Shown here piece by piece: positions 27,421-35,736 of a stretch of 64,000 nt of DNA (positions are counted from its first letter, which is position 1; the number at the start of each line of letters is the position of its first letter). Below the pieces are notes generated by a model. That model was not told the DNA's origin. It did not search any database and saw only the letters and a list, made by a program, of their open reading frames with translations. Position numbers and translations under genes: made by a program. Origin of the DNA: Reddybacter sp041277045 (GTDB taxonomy: Bacteria; Pseudomonadota; Gammaproteobacteria; Pseudomonadales; Porticoccaceae); the NCBI GenBank assembly GCA_041277045.1, contig JBGFSY010000002.1, positions 310,001 through 374,000 of the forward strand, written 5' to 3'.

Positions 27421-27738
27421 TTATAAGCAGTTTTCCGGCCTGGGAAGCCCGGCAATTTTACTCGCCACTCGTGCCGGGCTGGGTGGAAATAATTGCATTA
27501 AATAAATACTACGGCCTTTTTCTTTGCCCAGTTGCTGGGCGATATATTTCACCAGAGGGCGCATGGGGGGGGATAGTTCGAAGCGCTGGTGGAATTCTTT
27601 CAATAGATAAATAATTTCCCAGTGGGCATCACTGAGTTCGATATTTTCACTGGCGGCCAATTGTCGGGCTGCGGGTTCAGACCAGTCGGCGAGGTGCTGT
27701 AGGTGGCCATCGCTATCCAGTATTAATGCCTCGTCCAT
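27421..27738 (-). CDS. tusE: Sulfurtransferase TusE
   Basis: A 105-residue DsrC-family protein that receives persulfide sulfur from TusBCD and passes it to MnmA for 2-thiouridine in tRNA wobble positions. The conserved C-terminus LPRPENCL carries the acceptor Cys as the second last residue, and the body has the family segment PPMRPLVKYI. Only this C-terminal cysteine is present, as in TusE and not in sulfite-reductase DsrC with two. Last gene of a tusDCB-tusE operon, 21 bases after tusB. Confidence 0.94.
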   Translation of the reverse strand: MDEALILDSDGHLQHLADWSEPAARQLAASENIELSDAHWEIIYLLKEFHQRFELSPPMRPLVKYIAQQLGKEKGRSIYLMQLFPPSPARVASKIAGLPRPENCL

Positions 27739-27759
27739 GTCTACCTCTTGCCCACTATT

Positions 27760-28080
27760 TTAATACCAGCTCTGAATGGTAGAGGCTTTTGCGGCAAGGG
27801 CAACAAAGCCAGCGTCATCGGTTATTTTAACGGAGGACAGTAGCGTAGAGCCGTCAAGGCCTCGTGCTTCACAGTCGGCCTGTAGTACATAAAAACGTGT
27901 GCCACTGGCGCTGAGCTGTTTGATGCTCTCAATGTGGGCGAGCTCGCTTGGTGAACTATCCAGTGCGGCGTAAACACCATTTTCGATGAGTAGTACGGCA
28001 TCGTTCTCGTCAACGACTCGCAGGCAGTCACCAAGGGCGCTGTTGTCGAAGGCTGATTTATTCACTGTGTGTAATACCAT
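27760..28080 (-). CDS. tusB: Sulfurtransferase complex subunit TusB
   Basis: A 106-residue DsrH-family protein, part of the TusBCD hexamer in sulfur relay to tRNA. It begins MVLHTVNKSAFDNSALGDC, a typical TusB start, and ends with the common QSWY. A start six codons further upstream exists (28098) but the ATG at 28080 matches the family and overlaps the tusC stop (TAATG), which indicates coupling. Gene order tusD-tusC-tusB is as in E. coli. Confidence 0.92.
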   Translation of the reverse strand: MVLHTVNKSAFDNSALGDCLRVVDENDAVLLIENGVYAALDSSPSELAHIESIKQLSASGTRFYVLQADCEARGLDGSTLLSSVKITDDAGFVALAAKASTIQSWY

Positions 28081-28463
28081 TAAAAGCTCAAAATACATTT
28101 GCTAGTGGCGAGAAGTTTTTGCACATGGATCGTGCCAATAATTTTGCCGGCATTGATATCTGAAGGTGCCAGGTTTCTCTGCTTGAGGGAGTCTTCATCC
28201 ACCCAGATCGCGTCAACGTCATAAAGTGGCAGTGCGCCGGCCATGGCTGCCTGATTTTTACAGTCGATAGCACCACCGTTTTGCGACGCCAGTAACTGCC
28301 AAACGCCCTCGTTAATATAGAGCACGCTGGTTTTTGCACCCATAGCACCACAAGCCAGGGCAGCCTCGAGGCCTTCCCGTGCAAGGGCGCTGCCGTAGGG
28401 GGCGTGGCGGAACACCAGTAGGACGTCTTTGTTTTCTGACTTGTCAGTCTGCGGCTTATCCAA
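28080..28463 (-). CDS. tusC: Sulfurtransferase complex subunit TusC
   Basis: A 127-residue DsrF-family subunit of the TusBCD complex. Typical features are VLLVFRHAPYGSALAREGLEA near the start (given shortened) and VDAIWVDEDSLKQRNL toward the end. The start overlaps the tusD end by eight bases and the stop overlaps the tusB ATG by one base, so the three are translated together. Confidence 0.92.
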   Translation of the reverse strand: MDKPQTDKSENKDVLLVFRHAPYGSALAREGLEAALACGAMGAKTSVLYINEGVWQLLASQNGGAIDCKNQAAMAGALPLYDVDAIWVDEDSLKQRNLAPSDINAGKIIGTIHVQKLLATSKCILSF

Positions 28464-28845
28464 AAGTAATTACTCGATCTGCATGGAGGCTGGCATCGAC
28501 CAGTTGTCCCAGCCCCGATACCTGGTGGCCATCGCTTAGGTTACCGCCTGCTTTACCGAGTCTTTTAGCCTCTTGTTCACTGAGTATGCCGCGCCGGGTG
28601 GCGGCGGCGATACACACTACAGAGTCGAGCTGATGTTGCTCGATTAGCTCGCGCCACTGCTGGGGAAGACTGTTTTCATCTTGTGCCGCAGTGACCAGGG
28701 TCGAGGCGTTGTGTACCCCATCGTGGTAGAAAAATAACCGGTATATACCGTGCCCACTCGCCAGTGCGGCACGGGCAAAGCGCAGGGCGCTGGCAGATGC
28801 CTGGGTGCTGTAGGGTGGGCCTAGGATCAGTAGTGCAAAATTCAT
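28456..28845 (-). CDS. tusD: Sulfurtransferase complex subunit TusD
   Basis: A 129-residue DsrE-family protein and the catalytic subunit of TusBCD: it accepts sulfur from TusA on a conserved cysteine, here in SVVCIAAATRRGI at about residue 80. The glycine-rich ILGPPYSTQASASALRF start is also typical. First gene of the operon; ATG at 28845. Confidence 0.94.
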   Translation of the reverse strand: MNFALLILGPPYSTQASASALRFARAALASGHGIYRLFFYHDGVHNASTLVTAAQDENSLPQQWRELIEQHQLDSVVCIAAATRRGILSEQEAKRLGKAGGNLSDGHQVSGLGQLVDASLHADRVITFG

Positions 28846-29256
28846 AAGGGTTGTTGTTTAAAACAGGCCTGCTTACATGGGATTGCTGGGCATTCTAACA
28901 AATCCTGTAAATAGATTTATTCTGACATGCTGCTCGGTTAAATTTTGACGCTTCGGTGATTTAAGTGTACGTATTTGAATACAGGGGTATGAGAAATAGG
29001 GAGTTATGCCTGAGCAGGGTTATAGCCGGTGATACTCTGTCCCACCAGCAGGCTCTAGCATGGCTATCTACTTTCAATGCGGATTTACTGCGAGAGACAG
29101 GGGTCGAGTAGGATTTGCTCAATGTGAGCAAATTGTGGTCAGTTACACACAGGTGTCGGAATTGGTGGTGCCGTTAGTGAAAAGGAAAAAAGTGGACGAG
29201 GTCTATCTGGGCTATGACATTGTTTTTCTTCGTTAAGTGCCTTTATCTTTAGTCAC
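28846..29256. other. Intergenic region between tusD and the antiporter gene
   Basis: About 410 bases with no credible open reading frame. It should hold the tus promoter near 28850-28950 (minus strand). I see no repeat, RNA gene or operator here. Confidence 0.4.
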
Positions 29257-29300
29257 AGCGATGGGTTTTTGCGGTTATTTGTTATTTCTCACCCATCGCT
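29257..29300 (-). terminator. Possible terminator stem at the end of the antiporter gene
   Basis: AGCGATGGGT at 29257-29266 is complementary to ACCCATCGCT at 29291-29300, a perfect 10-bp stem with a 24-base loop that spans the stop codon of the minus-strand antiporter gene. No clear T run follows, so termination is only suggested. Confidence 0.4.
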
Positions 29301-30462
29301 TGACCCAGGGTTTAGCGCTAATGCCATGGAGGAGGATGCTGAGCATGACGGTAAACACGACGATGGTCGTAATAATGTCGCCGTGGGGTAAATTGATGTT
29401 GACTACCATGATGGCAAAGACAATCGTCGCCAGGCCTCGAGGGCCAAACCAGCCCAAAAATAGTTTGCCTTGTGTACTGACACCCGTGCCTGAGAGTGAA
29501 ATAAAGATGGGTAGCATACGTAGCAGTGTAAGGCTGAGTACGGCATAACCAAAAGCCTGCCAGGTCAAATGGGGCAGGGCTTTTCCGGCAACGGCGGCAC
29601 CGAATAGAACCCAGGTGATTAATTGAAAGGCATCACCAATGCCCTCCCCAAAGCGCAACAAATCTCCATGCTGCCCTTTTAGCCGATGGCCAAATAATAG
29701 GCCCCCACAAAATGTCGCGATAAAACCACTACCACCCAGGGATTGAGCCGTAGCAAAGGTGGTAATGGCGAGGGCAAAAACCGTTAGCTGTATCCAGCCT
29801 GTGCTCAGCCAGCCTTGTTCTCGAGCGAAACGCAGTAAATGGATGCTAAAAACCGCAAGTACAACACCGACGAGTAGTCCGACACCCAGCTCTGTTGCTA
29901 GGTAGCTCAGTGCGAGTTGATAGCCTGAAGCGTGACTGGCCTTTTCAATGGCAAGCGCCATCAGGACCAGCAGTATAGGTACACAAATGCCATCATTAAG
30001 GCCACTTTCAAAGTTCAGGCTCTGGCGTAAATTAGCGGGAATGGCTTCTTCTTTGAGGACGGCCTGCCCCAATGCGGCATCTGTGGGGGCTAAAATAGTG
30101 GCAAGTATAGCCACCTCTATGATTGACAGTTCACTGAACAGCAAGACGCCTGCTCCGAAGCCGAGTAAGAGCGTCAGGGGTAGCCCTATTGCCAGCATGC
30201 GTATAGGAATCTGGCGGCGCAAGGCTTTAAGCTCAGCCCCCGCTGCATCGTTAAAAAGTACCAGTGCCAGGGTGAGTTCTGCCAATGTTTTTAGCATGTC
30301 CCTTTGCATCTCCAGGGACAGTATGTCGAGTGCCCGCGGTCCGATCAGAAAGCCAAAGAGAACGAAGACAATGGGGCCGCTGAGCCATGATTTTTCGATC
30401 CTTCCAGCGATGCTGCTAAATACGAGTATGGCCCCTGCAATCAGGGCTAGATCTAGATACAT
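29275..30462 (-). CDS. CPA1 family Na+(K+)/H+ antiporter (NhaP-like)
   Basis: A 395-residue inner-membrane antiporter with about 12 hydrophobic helices. The helix with TILAPTDAALGQAV and the following NFESGLNDGICVPI carry the Thr-Asp-Pro-like and paired Asn-Asp motifs of CPA1 transporters (ESGxND), and FLGWFGPRGLATIVFAI near the C-terminus is another family mark. It should exchange cytoplasmic cations for protons. No regulatory RCK/TrkA domain is attached. Start ATG 30462; convergent with nothing, divergent from the serine hydrolase gene by 91 bases. Confidence 0.92.
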   Translation of the reverse strand: MYLDLALIAGAILVFSSIAGRIEKSWLSGPIVFVLFGFLIGPRALDILSLEMQRDMLKTLAELTLALVLFNDAAGAELKALRRQIPIRMLAIGLPLTLLLGFGAGVLLFSELSIIEVAILATILAPTDAALGQAVLKEEAIPANLRQSLNFESGLNDGICVPILLVLMALAIEKASHASGYQLALSYLATELGVGLLVGVVLAVFSIHLLRFAREQGWLSTGWIQLTVFALAITTFATAQSLGGSGFIATFCGGLLFGHRLKGQHGDLLRFGEGIGDAFQLITWVLFGAAVAGKALPHLTWQAFGYAVLSLTLLRMLPIFISLSGTGVSTQGKLFLGWFGPRGLATIVFAIMVVNINLPHGDIITTIVVFTVMLSILLHGISAKPWVKRWVRNNK

Positions 30463-30541
30463 AGTTGCAACGTCCTGTTTAAACCCCCTGGTAGTTGTTA
30501 ATCTTACTAGGATGACGATTGAAATGTGATGACTTTAATAA

Positions 30542-30556
30542 AGGAGAGTAACCATC
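30542..30556 (+). promoter_or_regulatory. Ribosome binding site that points to an ATC start codon
   Basis: A near-perfect Shine-Dalgarno AGGAGA (30542-30547) lies six bases before an ATC (30554-30556) in frame with the serine hydrolase. An in-frame TAA at 30539-30541 shows translation cannot begin further upstream, and between stop and ATC only GTA and ACC codons occur. Confidence 0.65.
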
Positions 30557-31753
30557 AGTAGGCTAGAAATAAGACCCTCAAGTTACGATTTCAGTGAAAT
30601 ACACGATGCCATGCAACGCTATGTTGATGACAACTTGGTCAGCGGTTTGTCGGCGGTGATTTTAAAAGGTACTGATGTTGTCGATGTGAAGACCTGGGGT
30701 TGTATGGACATCGAAGCGCAAACAGCGATGCGCGACGATGCTATTTTTCGCGCTTATTCCAATACCAAGATCGTCACTTCTGTTGCCGCATTGATGCTTT
30801 ATGACGAGGGCGCCTTTGAGCTCGATGACCCTATTGCAAACTATATCCCTCAGTTCAAAGACTTAAAGGTCTTAAAGAAAGGGGGCAAAGAGCTCGACGA
30901 TACCGAGGCCTTGCAAACGCCACCGACCATCCGTCAGCTGTTTAGTCATACGGCGGGCTTTGCCTACGGCTTGTTTATGAACAACCCGGTGGACAAGGTT
31001 TATGTCGAACAGCGGATCATGGGCAAGGAGTCGAGCCTGACTGAAATGATCGACAAGCTGGCCAAACTGCCTCTGCTGTACCAGCCCGGTGATGAGTGGC
31101 AGTACAGTATTGGTATCGATATTCTGGCGCGACTGGTGGAAATTTGCTCGGGCAAGAGTTTTCATGAATTTCTTCAAACGCGAATATTTACCCCGCTGGG
31201 CATGGTCGATACGGGCTTTAATGTGCCCGAACAAGATCAGCACCGGCTGACGACCCATTATTCGCCCATCGATTTGCGCGACCCCATGACGCCGGGCCTC
31301 AAGCCCTGTCCCGATATTATGATAGGCAGTGTCTGCGAGCCCAAGACCTTCCACTCTGGTGGCGGTGGTCTGGTGACGACAATTGGTGATTACACCCGCT
31401 TTATTCAGATGATTATTAACGGGGGTGAGTGGCAGGGCCAGCGCATATTGTCATCCAGCTCTGTCGAATTGATGCACACCAACCAGCTGCGCGAGGGGCT
31501 CAAGGTCAAATTACCCACCTGGGAAATGCCCAATACGGTTTTTGGTCTGGGTTTTGCGATTAAGAATTCACCCGCCAAAGGAGAGCCAGACAGCGCTATT
31601 GGCGAATATCACTGGGGCGGTATGTCGGGCACCCACTCGTGGATTTCACCCAAAGCCGGTGTTTCGGCATTGCTGTTTACCCAGCGCGCCTACGGTTTTT
31701 GGCACCCCTTTAGTCACGAATTTAAGCGCCTGGTGTATAAAATCGCCGGCTAG
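30554..31753 (+). CDS. Serine hydrolase, beta-lactamase/EstB family, probable ATC start
   Basis: A class C beta-lactamase-like serine hydrolase (esterase or peptidase-like). From the ATC start it has 399 residues; from the first ATG (30611) 380. Motifs: SxxK in YSNTK (Ser69 in the longer form), a Tyr motif in EWQYSIGIDIL and a late HSGGGGLVTT that fits the HxG/KTG box. I prefer the ATC because the ribosome binding site fits it and because the extra residues SRLEIRPSSYDFSEIHDAM resemble the usual start of such proteins; the ATG has no ribosome binding site. No signal peptide, so probably cytoplasmic. Followed after 48 bases by an SDR gene, probably in the same transcript. Confidence 0.87.
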   Translation: MSRLEIRPSSYDFSEIHDAMQRYVDDNLVSGLSAVILKGTDVVDVKTWGCMDIEAQTAMRDDAIFRAYSNTKIVTSVAALMLYDEGAFELDDPIANYIPQFKDLKVLKKGGKELDDTEALQTPPTIRQLFSHTAGFAYGLFMNNPVDKVYVEQRIMGKESSLTEMIDKLAKLPLLYQPGDEWQYSIGIDILARLVEICSGKSFHEFLQTRIFTPLGMVDTGFNVPEQDQHRLTTHYSPIDLRDPMTPGLKPCPDIMIGSVCEPKTFHSGGGGLVTTIGDYTRFIQMIINGGEWQGQRILSSSSVELMHTNQLREGLKVKLPTWEMPNTVFGLGFAIKNSPAKGEPDSAIGEYHWGGMSGTHSWISPKAGVSALLFTQRAYGFWHPFSHEFKRLVYKIAG

Positions 31754-31801
31754 CGCCACTATTTAATTAGACGTATTACTTAACTAAAAAAGAGAAGCAA
31801 C

Positions 31802-32572
31802 ATGGCAAGAGTAGAAAATAAAGTCGCACTGGTCACCGGTGCAGGTTCTGGTTTGGGTCGTTCAAGCGCGCTGCGTTTGGCAGAAGAGGGCGCACGGGTA
31901 GTGGTAACAGACCTCAATGCCGAAGGTGGCGCTGAGACAGTTGCGCAAATTACAGCTGCGGGGGGAGAGGCTTTTTTTCTTCAGCACAACGTAGCCGAAG
32001 AAGAGCAATGGCTCAGCGTACTGGCAGAGGTGGAGAAGCGTTATGGTCAGCTCGACATTCTGGTCAACAATGCCGGCGTGTTTCTAGTGAAGCCGATAGC
32101 GACGACAAGCCTCGAAGAATTTCGCTGGCAAAATAGCATTAATGTCGAAGGCGTATTTTTGGGGATCAAGTACGGCATTGAGCTAATGGAAAAGTCTGGC
32201 GGAGGCTCCATCGTCAATATCTCATCCATTGCCGGATTAGTCGGCACCGCTGTTTCGCCCGCTTATTGTGGCAGTAAGGGCGCGGTGCGTTTGTTAACCA
32301 AAGGCTGCGCGATGGAATGCGCACAGAAAAAGAACAAGATTCGCATTAACTCCATTCATCCCGGTGGCATGCTCACGCCTATGCTCGAAGAGGGCATGGC
32401 GGCCCTGGGTGGTGGCGATAAAGTGCGTAAAGGTTTTGAAAACATGGCACCGATTGGGCATTTAGGTGAAGCCTTAGATATCGCCAATGGTGTTGTCTAC
32501 CTGGCATCGGAAGAAGCGAAATATATTACCGGCGCCGAGCTGGTTATCGACGGGGGTATTACCGCCGCGTAG
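31802..32572 (+). CDS. Short-chain dehydrogenase/reductase
   Basis: A 256-residue classical SDR. It shows the nucleotide-binding TGAGSGLG at 14-21, NNAG near 90, the catalytic Tyr155 and Lys159 in AYCGSKG, and the C-terminal YITGAELVIDGGITAA. The acidic residue after the second strand (VTDLNAEGG) suggests NAD(H) preference. Substrate unknown. AGAGAAGC lies in front of the ATG. Likely cotranscribed with the serine hydrolase. Confidence 0.93.
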   Translation: MARVENKVALVTGAGSGLGRSSALRLAEEGARVVVTDLNAEGGAETVAQITAAGGEAFFLQHNVAEEEQWLSVLAEVEKRYGQLDILVNNAGVFLVKPIATTSLEEFRWQNSINVEGVFLGIKYGIELMEKSGGGSIVNISSIAGLVGTAVSPAYCGSKGAVRLLTKGCAMECAQKKNKIRINSIHPGGMLTPMLEEGMAALGGGDKVRKGFENMAPIGHLGEALDIANGVVYLASEEAKYITGAELVIDGGITAA

Positions 32573-33089
32573 TGTTGTTTTCTCTCTAGACTCGATTGAC
32601 CACTACACGCTTATTTTCAGTAGGATATGTGTGTAGTGGGTGTCGAGGGGTTATTAGCCCTATTTAGTCCCCACCATTTTTGTTCGTATTTTTTCTACTG
32701 ATATTACCCTGTTACCACAGCGTGGCAAATTTAAAGTTTAGCTTGAAAACCTGAGCGTATATTCCATCAGGCACCCATTCATATTCGCTTAACCTCAATG
32801 CCCTATCGTGCTTGGGTAGGGCGTTTTATAGTGCTAAATGAAGCGAGCAATCCAATATTAATACGGTTTTTCAATGCGAATGCTATAATCACACAGGCGA
32901 ATATTCGTATATACATTCTCAATAAATGGTTCGGGTTTACCATACATGACTGCTTAAACTGTATTTATAGAACGGGACATCGCATTAGCTCCACCTATGT
33001 CAATATGTAGTGGTGACGAGGGAATCAACGACGTTAAGGTCAGGACGGGACTACCCCGGTACTCCGGTACTTGGAATCGGTTTATAGAA
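32573..33089. other. Non-coding region at the start of a gene graveyard
   Basis: About 520 bases without a convincing gene. It holds an imperfectly spaced 9-bp inverted repeat (CCACTACAC at 32600-32608 and GTGTAGTGG at 32631-32639) soon after the SDR stop, a possible terminator without a T run, and a second small hairpin, GCCCTA/TAGGGC, around 32803-32825. An open frame at 32798-33010 has no recognisable product. Confidence 0.45.
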
Positions 33090-33481
33090 TAGTTTCATAA
33101 TGAATCAGCTTGCCTTAAATACCTCGAACACTTGCGCTGGCCTGATGGGTTTATTTGTCCTCGCTGTGGTGGATACGAATCGCCACTGAGATTGAGCCGC
33201 AGGAGAATCACGTGTCGACTATGCCGCTATTAGTGCACAGTAACTGCAGGCACAATTTTTGAGAAAACCCGGATACCGATAAGCAGCTGGTTCGGGCCAG
33301 CGTGGTATATCACTAGCCAGAAAAACGGCGTCAGCGCACTCGAACTACAACGCATACAGGGTTGGGGAGCTACCAAACGGCCTGGACGATGTTGCCTCGC
33401 CTGAGGAGAGCTATGGTGAATCCGGAAAGAGAGCGCCTCTCAGGGCTTGTTAAAGTCGATGGAACATATGTTGGTGGTTGA
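33090..33481 (+). pseudogene. IS1595-family transposase remnant
   Basis: The zinc-finger start of an IS1595-type transposase is readable from about 33102 (LRWPDGFICPRCGG, then CRLCRY), but a TAG interrupts the frame after CRLCRY. The reading continues in the same frame to about 33370, then shifts to another (YQTAWTMLPRLRRAM) and reads to VDGTYVGG followed by TGA at 33479-33481. The catalytic VDETYVGG motif has Glu replaced by Gly. Everything beyond is missing. At least one stop, one frameshift and a 3' truncation make it inactive. No terminal inverted repeats could be found. Confidence 0.85.
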
Positions 33482-33743
33482 TTTTATCGAAACCCTAGAT
33501 CAGGAGCCACAGGCTCTATATCACAGGAAAATAATTGCTAAGCCCTTGATTTTTAAAGATACTCAAATATGATAAGTGGCTAGGGAAAACATAAATACAG
33601 CAAAGGCTGGCAGCTTCTCAAATATCCAAATACTACCAACCTGTTGTTTTTAAAAGTAATAAATCGAATTGCTTTACTGCTTCTTCTGAAAGAGAGTCAA
33701 TGGCTCTATAATAAGCTATTAACTTCTCAAGGGTTATATTGTA

Positions 33744-34010
33744 ATGCAAGATAAGATTACCGTAGTAGTGGATTACCTGAACAAAGTTAAGACTCGCTGC
33801 ACCTACAATGCGGCGGCGAAGGCGTTGGGCATTACACCACAAGCGCTGAGGAAGCTGTTGGGTGAGCGCAGGCCAGAAGCGTCTTGGTTCGTTAATGTCG
33901 GTACTGAAGAGCCTGCAGGGTACAGCGCCGAAGAAAAACATCCGGAGCTATATCGCACAAAGCGCATTATTAAATCTGCAGAAGTTTTGACTCGAAATCT
34001 CGATTTATAA
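33744..34010 (+). CDS. Small conserved protein with HTH-like segment
   Basis: An 88-residue protein of a small family I recognise from gammaproteobacteria but cannot name. The segment TYNAAAKALGITPQALRKLLG looks like a helix-turn-helix (given in part), followed by ERRPEASWFVNV and GYSAEEKHPELYRT, which are typical for this family. A ribosome binding site AAGGG lies about 13 bases before the ATG. It is the only intact-looking non-transposase gene in the 32.6-36.1 kb graveyard and ends 20 bases before the IS30-like element. DNA binding is inferred only. Confidence 0.68.
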   Translation: MQDKITVVVDYLNKVKTRCTYNAAAKALGITPQALRKLLGERRPEASWFVNVGTEEPAGYSAEEKHPELYRTKRIIKSAEVLTRNLDL

Positions 34011-34029
34011 AACCCTAGTATCAAGTTTG

Positions 34030-35089
34030 AACTGCGACAGTAGTGGTTAAACCCCATAGTACATCTCCTCTGGTGTTTTATAGTTGTAGCGCTTTCTCGG
34101 ACGACGGTTTAACTTGTCAGCGATTCGAACGCATTGTTGCTGCGTTAAGTTCGCCATGCTTCCTATTTTTGGGAGATATTGACGAATGAGTCCGTTGACA
34201 TTTTCGTTGCTGCCTCTTTCCCAAGAATGGTAAGGGTTCGCAAAATAAAACTTGGCTTTGCAGCGAGCCTCTATTTGCTTGTACTGATGGAACTCCGTGC
34301 CATTGTCGGCAGTAATACTCTTAAAATTTAGCGGGTCTCGACCAATCAGGCGAATTGTTTTCTTGTTTAAAGAGGCCGTTGATTTATTAGGTGATTTGCC
34401 AATCATGACGTATCCGGTTTTCCTTTCGAGCAGCGTCACAATACAGTGATTGCTGCTCCGGCCATGCACAGTGTCTATTTCCCAATGGCCTTTATATCGA
34501 CGTGATTCAACACTCTCAGGTCGTTCTGTAATATGACGCTTATCCGCTAGTCGACCTCGACTATCATAGGCTTTATAACGTTTGCGTCGGCGTTTGGAGG
34601 ACTGCCTCAGGTGCGTCCAAAGTGAGCCACCTTTCGCTTTGTCTCGCCAAATATATTGATAGATCGTTTCATGGCTTATGCGCCGTGCCATTAAACGAAA
34701 ACGCCTGATGTGCCCGACAATTTGTTCCGGTGACCAGGCTTGTCTGAGCAGCTTGCAGATTAGCAAGAAGTCTATCTCGCAATAGTGCCGGTTTCTTCGT
34801 GATCGTTTCCGCCGCGCCCGTGTGCGTCTTTCTGCTTTGGAGGGCCTATAAGCACCATCAGTAACATGACAGCGGTTTCTATCAAGCTCTCGATAGAGTG
34901 TAGAAGGATGCCGCTTTAAGATGCGGGCAATTCCGCAAATTGAAAGGCCTTGCTGGCACAGGGCTGATAACGTTACTCCTTCTTCATAGGTGAGCTGTAT
35001 GTAAGACATGGACTTATCCTTCTTCTTGCCGGAATGGGATAAGGCCTATTTTACAGCTCACCTTTTTATCTTTTGAATGTGTCGCGGTT
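34030..35089 (-). mobile_element. IS30-family insertion sequence, complete
   Basis: A single transposase gene is framed by short inverted ends: AACTGCGACA at 34030-34039 and TGTCGCGGTT at 35080-35089, complementary at 9 of 10 positions. The element is about 1.06 kb, normal for IS30. I could not recognise a target duplication; the flanks TTG and AGT do not match, which suggests that a deletion or rearrangement followed insertion, or that the ends are a base or two off. The right flank is the tail of a disrupted membrane protein gene. Confidence 0.8.
34047..35009 (-). CDS. IS30-family transposase
   Basis: A 320-residue transposase. N-terminal HTH segments (GLSICGIARILKRHPSTLYREL) bind the ends. 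The DDE catalytic core is visible: Asp in HWEIDTVHG, Asp in ITADNGTEF and Glu in the family segment WERGSNENVNGLIRQYLPK. No frameshift or stop interrupts it, so it may be active. Start ATG 35009. Confidence 0.95.
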   Translation of the reverse strand: MSYIQLTYEEGVTLSALCQQGLSICGIARILKRHPSTLYRELDRNRCHVTDGAYRPSKAERRTRARRKRSRRNRHYCEIDFLLICKLLRQAWSPEQIVGHIRRFRLMARRISHETIYQYIWRDKAKGGSLWTHLRQSSKRRRKRYKAYDSRGRLADKRHITERPESVESRRYKGHWEIDTVHGRSSNHCIVTLLERKTGYVMIGKSPNKSTASLNKKTIRLIGRDPLNFKSITADNGTEFHQYKQIEARCKAKFYFANPYHSWERGSNENVNGLIRQYLPKIGSMANLTQQQCVRIADKLNRRPRKRYNYKTPEEMYYGV

Positions 35090-35093
35090 AGTA

Positions 35094-35195
35094 TATGAAT
35101 TCGGCGTCTGGCTGACGGCCATGGTATCTATACTCATGGGCATCATGATATTAATGGCATCTTCTTTTTTGATAAAAATTAATTCGACAGATTAA
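35094..35195 (+). pseudogene. 3' tail of a membrane protein gene cut by the IS30 element
   Basis: The frame running from the IS30 end reads YEFGVWLTAMVSILMGIMIL and ends at TAA 35193-35195 after a Lys/Ile-rich tail. It is one hydrophobic helix and has the look of the last helix of a transporter or other integral membrane protein. The rest of the gene is not found on the other side of the IS, so it was lost. Confidence 0.55.
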
Positions 35196-35232
35196 AAATA
35201 TATATTGATTAAAGGATAGTCCAGTAAAAATT

Positions 35233-35432
35233 GTGAGTTTCAATATCTGCCCGTTTGTTCAACGTGTAACCGGTGTGTTAGAAATGAAAAATGTAGAATA
35301 TGAGGTTGAGTATATATCTCTTGCAGAATAACCTGATTGGGTTGTTGAAGTATCCCCGCATGGACAAGTACCAATTCTTGTGACGGAAGAAAGGGTTCTT
35401 TTTGAGTCTGAACCCATTGCTGAATATAATGC
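35233..35432 (+). pseudogene. Glutathione S-transferase N-terminal fragment
   Basis: The frame reads VSFNICPFVQRVTGVLEMKN, then EVEYISLAE, a TAA at 35329-35331 in place of a conserved Lys/Asp codon, and SPHGQVPILVTEERVLFESE. This is the thioredoxin-fold half of a GST, with the CPF(V)QR active-site segment, and lacks the C-terminal domain. The fragment ends abruptly at the attC-like site. One nonsense codon and truncation show it is dead. Confidence 0.82.
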
Positions 35433-35489
35433 ACCTAACAATTTGGTCAAGTTCGCTCCGGCCCTTCGGGCCTCTACGGGACGTTAAAT
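35433..35489. other. attC-like integron recombination site (57 bp)
   Basis: The sequence begins with ACCTAAC, which fits the RYYYAAC core, and ends with GTTAAAT, which fits the GTTRRRY core. AATTTGGTCAAG directly after the first core resembles the L box of known sites, and the centre forms a hairpin GGCCC-TTC-GGGCC. The total of 57 bp is at the lower size limit of known attC sites, and the right half is short, so it may be a deleted or degenerate site. No integrase gene is in the window. Confidence 0.5.
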
Positions 35490-35736
35490 GTCACTATAAA
35501 TTTTTAGAAAGCACATGCCCCCTATCGCAATGCCGTCTTTGTGTTTTATCTTTGGCTGGGACATTCGTAGTGCCAATGGTGCAGCCTTTTGAGTTTCCAG
35601 TAAGCGATAGCGTAAGGGGCATCAATATAATGTTGGTTCCAGTTTTATTGGTTGGCATCTATTAGGCCCCAAGAATAATCAGGCCAGGTGTGAAATCAGA
35701 TATCGCTGTTTTCATTGTGGTACAAGATCAGTAGGG

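Noticed and set aside
30611..31753. ATG 30611 as the start of the serine hydrolase
   Set aside because: It has no ribosome binding site and cuts off family-like N-terminal residues; ATC 30554 fits better.
32798..33010. Open frame of 70 codons before the IS1595 remnant
   Set aside because: No ribosome binding site, no family features, and it lies in AT-rich decayed sequence.
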